A model generated the notes under the pieces. The model was not told the DNA's origin, searched no databases, and saw nothing but the letters and a program-made list of their open reading frames with translations. Position numbers and translations under genes: made by a program. DNA of 45,824 bases from an uncultured Saprospiraceae bacterium. GTDB lineage: Bacteria > Bacteroidota > Bacteroidia > Chitinophagales > Saprospiraceae. The stretch spans positions 1 through 45,824 of the forward strand of contig CALFBH010000048.1 of NCBI GenBank assembly GCA_937951615.1, in the 5' to 3' direction. Shown here in pieces: positions 45,180-45,824 of the stretch (positions are counted from its first letter, which is position 1; each line of letters starts with the position of its first letter).

Positions 45180-45824
45180 ATGAAAGCCAAATTCAATACA
45201 ATATATTGCACTGCGTTCATGCTGTTTTGCATTTTGTGGATTCCCCAATCCATGCAAGCTATAGAACAAATTTATTCAGGTGTACCACTCACAGGTGCTA
45301 CCATTCAAAACGGTGCAACTTTGACAACAACGGATGCCCTGTTCAATAGTTCACCTACATGGATAAGTGACCAGAATATCCGATATCAGAAAGTACAAAA
45401 TCACGTTCTACTTCATGTAAATACGACTGTCCCGTCCGTTGATTATACGGCAACAGTCACTCTACAGGTAACTTATACCAGTGAAGATGGTTCTGTAACT
45501 ACTATTTCTCCCAATCCTGTTCTGACAGTAGAATATAATAATATAGCTGGAGTAATTCATCAGGATAAAGACGCCATTATTTTTGAAGGCGGGCATGAAG
45601 TCACCGTTCAGATACTTAGTGTGAATTATTCCCAGGGTACGCCCACAAATTTAGCATTAGAAAATAACATTAGGATAAATCGCCTTTTTAATTTTGATGT
45701 CAATACACCACCTGCCAACTTGTCTGTCAATCAAACTCCATTAGCCTCCAATGAAATTGAAATTACCTGGGATGCTGTGCAAGGAGCAGAACAATATCAA
45801 TTAGAATGGACACATATCAATAAT
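45180..45824 (+). CDS. Secreted protein with FnIII-like domain, 5' part only (runs off window)
   Basis: 215 codons are open from ATG 45180 to the last base, with no stop, 11 bases after the previous gene. A signal peptide (WIPQSMQA-IEQ) is followed by a beta-rich region (TLQVTYTSEDGSVTT) and, at about residues 185-215, the start of a fibronectin-III-like domain (NEIEITWDAVQGAEQYQLEW). This N-terminus resembles that of very long Bacteroidota YD/Rhs-repeat proteins as I know them, so the gene may be the long one that the upstream genes serve. That is inference; only the beginning is visible. Confidence 0.8.
   Translation, partial: MKAKFNTIYCTAFMLFCILWIPQSMQAIEQIYSGVPLTGATIQNGATLTTTDALFNSSPTWISDQNIRYQKVQNHVLLHVNTTVPSVDYTATVTLQVTYTSEDGSVTTISPNPVLTVEYNNIAGVIHQDKDAIIFEGGHEVTVQILSVNYSQGTPTNLALENNIRINRLFNFDVNTPPANLSVNQTPLASNEIEITWDAVQGAEQYQLEWTHINN

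Overview
The window looks like a chromosomal segment of a Bacteroidota species, most likely from the Saprospiria/Lewinella side of the phylum. The evidence is a C-terminal type IX secretion (T9SS) sorting domain, very large HYR/FG-GAP/PKD secreted proteins, Bacteroidota-type promoters (TTTG about 20 bp upstream of TAnnTTTG) and the lack of strong Shine-Dalgarno sequences. Composition is AT-rich throughout. I saw no tRNA, rRNA or CRISPR array. This is reading by eye; no database search was run.

Left part (1-16.2 kb) is a mosaic of single genes on both strands separated by repeat-rich spacers. It opens with an IS110-family transposase whose element runs off the left edge. Next come an attC-like hairpin, two small unknown genes, a DUF1800 protein, a lipoprotein/membrane protein and a 1278-aa secreted protein (Cys-rich repeats, carbohydrate-binding-like domain, beta-helix, dockerin-like end). 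A housekeeping-like group follows: malic enzyme, sirtuin, alpha/beta hydrolase and a multi-pass membrane protein. The spacers hold several different inverted-repeat families and at least one gene remnant.

Right part (16.2-45.8 kb) is one co-directional block of seven genes with gaps of at most 29 bp, probably a single long transcription unit. It begins with a 5488-aa T9SS-exported protein: three seven-bladed FG-GAP propellers, 16 canonical HYR domains and two LamG domains. Then follow an 11-fold Ig/PKD-repeat protein, a small lipoprotein, a 1789-aa protein with a SpvB/TcdB-like (Rhs/Tc-toxin type) N-terminus, a 769-aa protein carrying the C-terminal part usually joined to such proteins, a small exported protein, and the start of a further gene (FnIII-like) that runs off the right edge.

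Modules are shared between these neighbours. A jelly-roll-like module is in genes 1 and 5, a coil module ends gene 1 and begins gene 2, and HYR and PKD units occur across the block. I infer that the products form one cell-surface or secreted system. Its job (adhesion, toxin delivery or surface display) cannot be decided from this window, and the decisive downstream gene(s) lie beyond the right edge.
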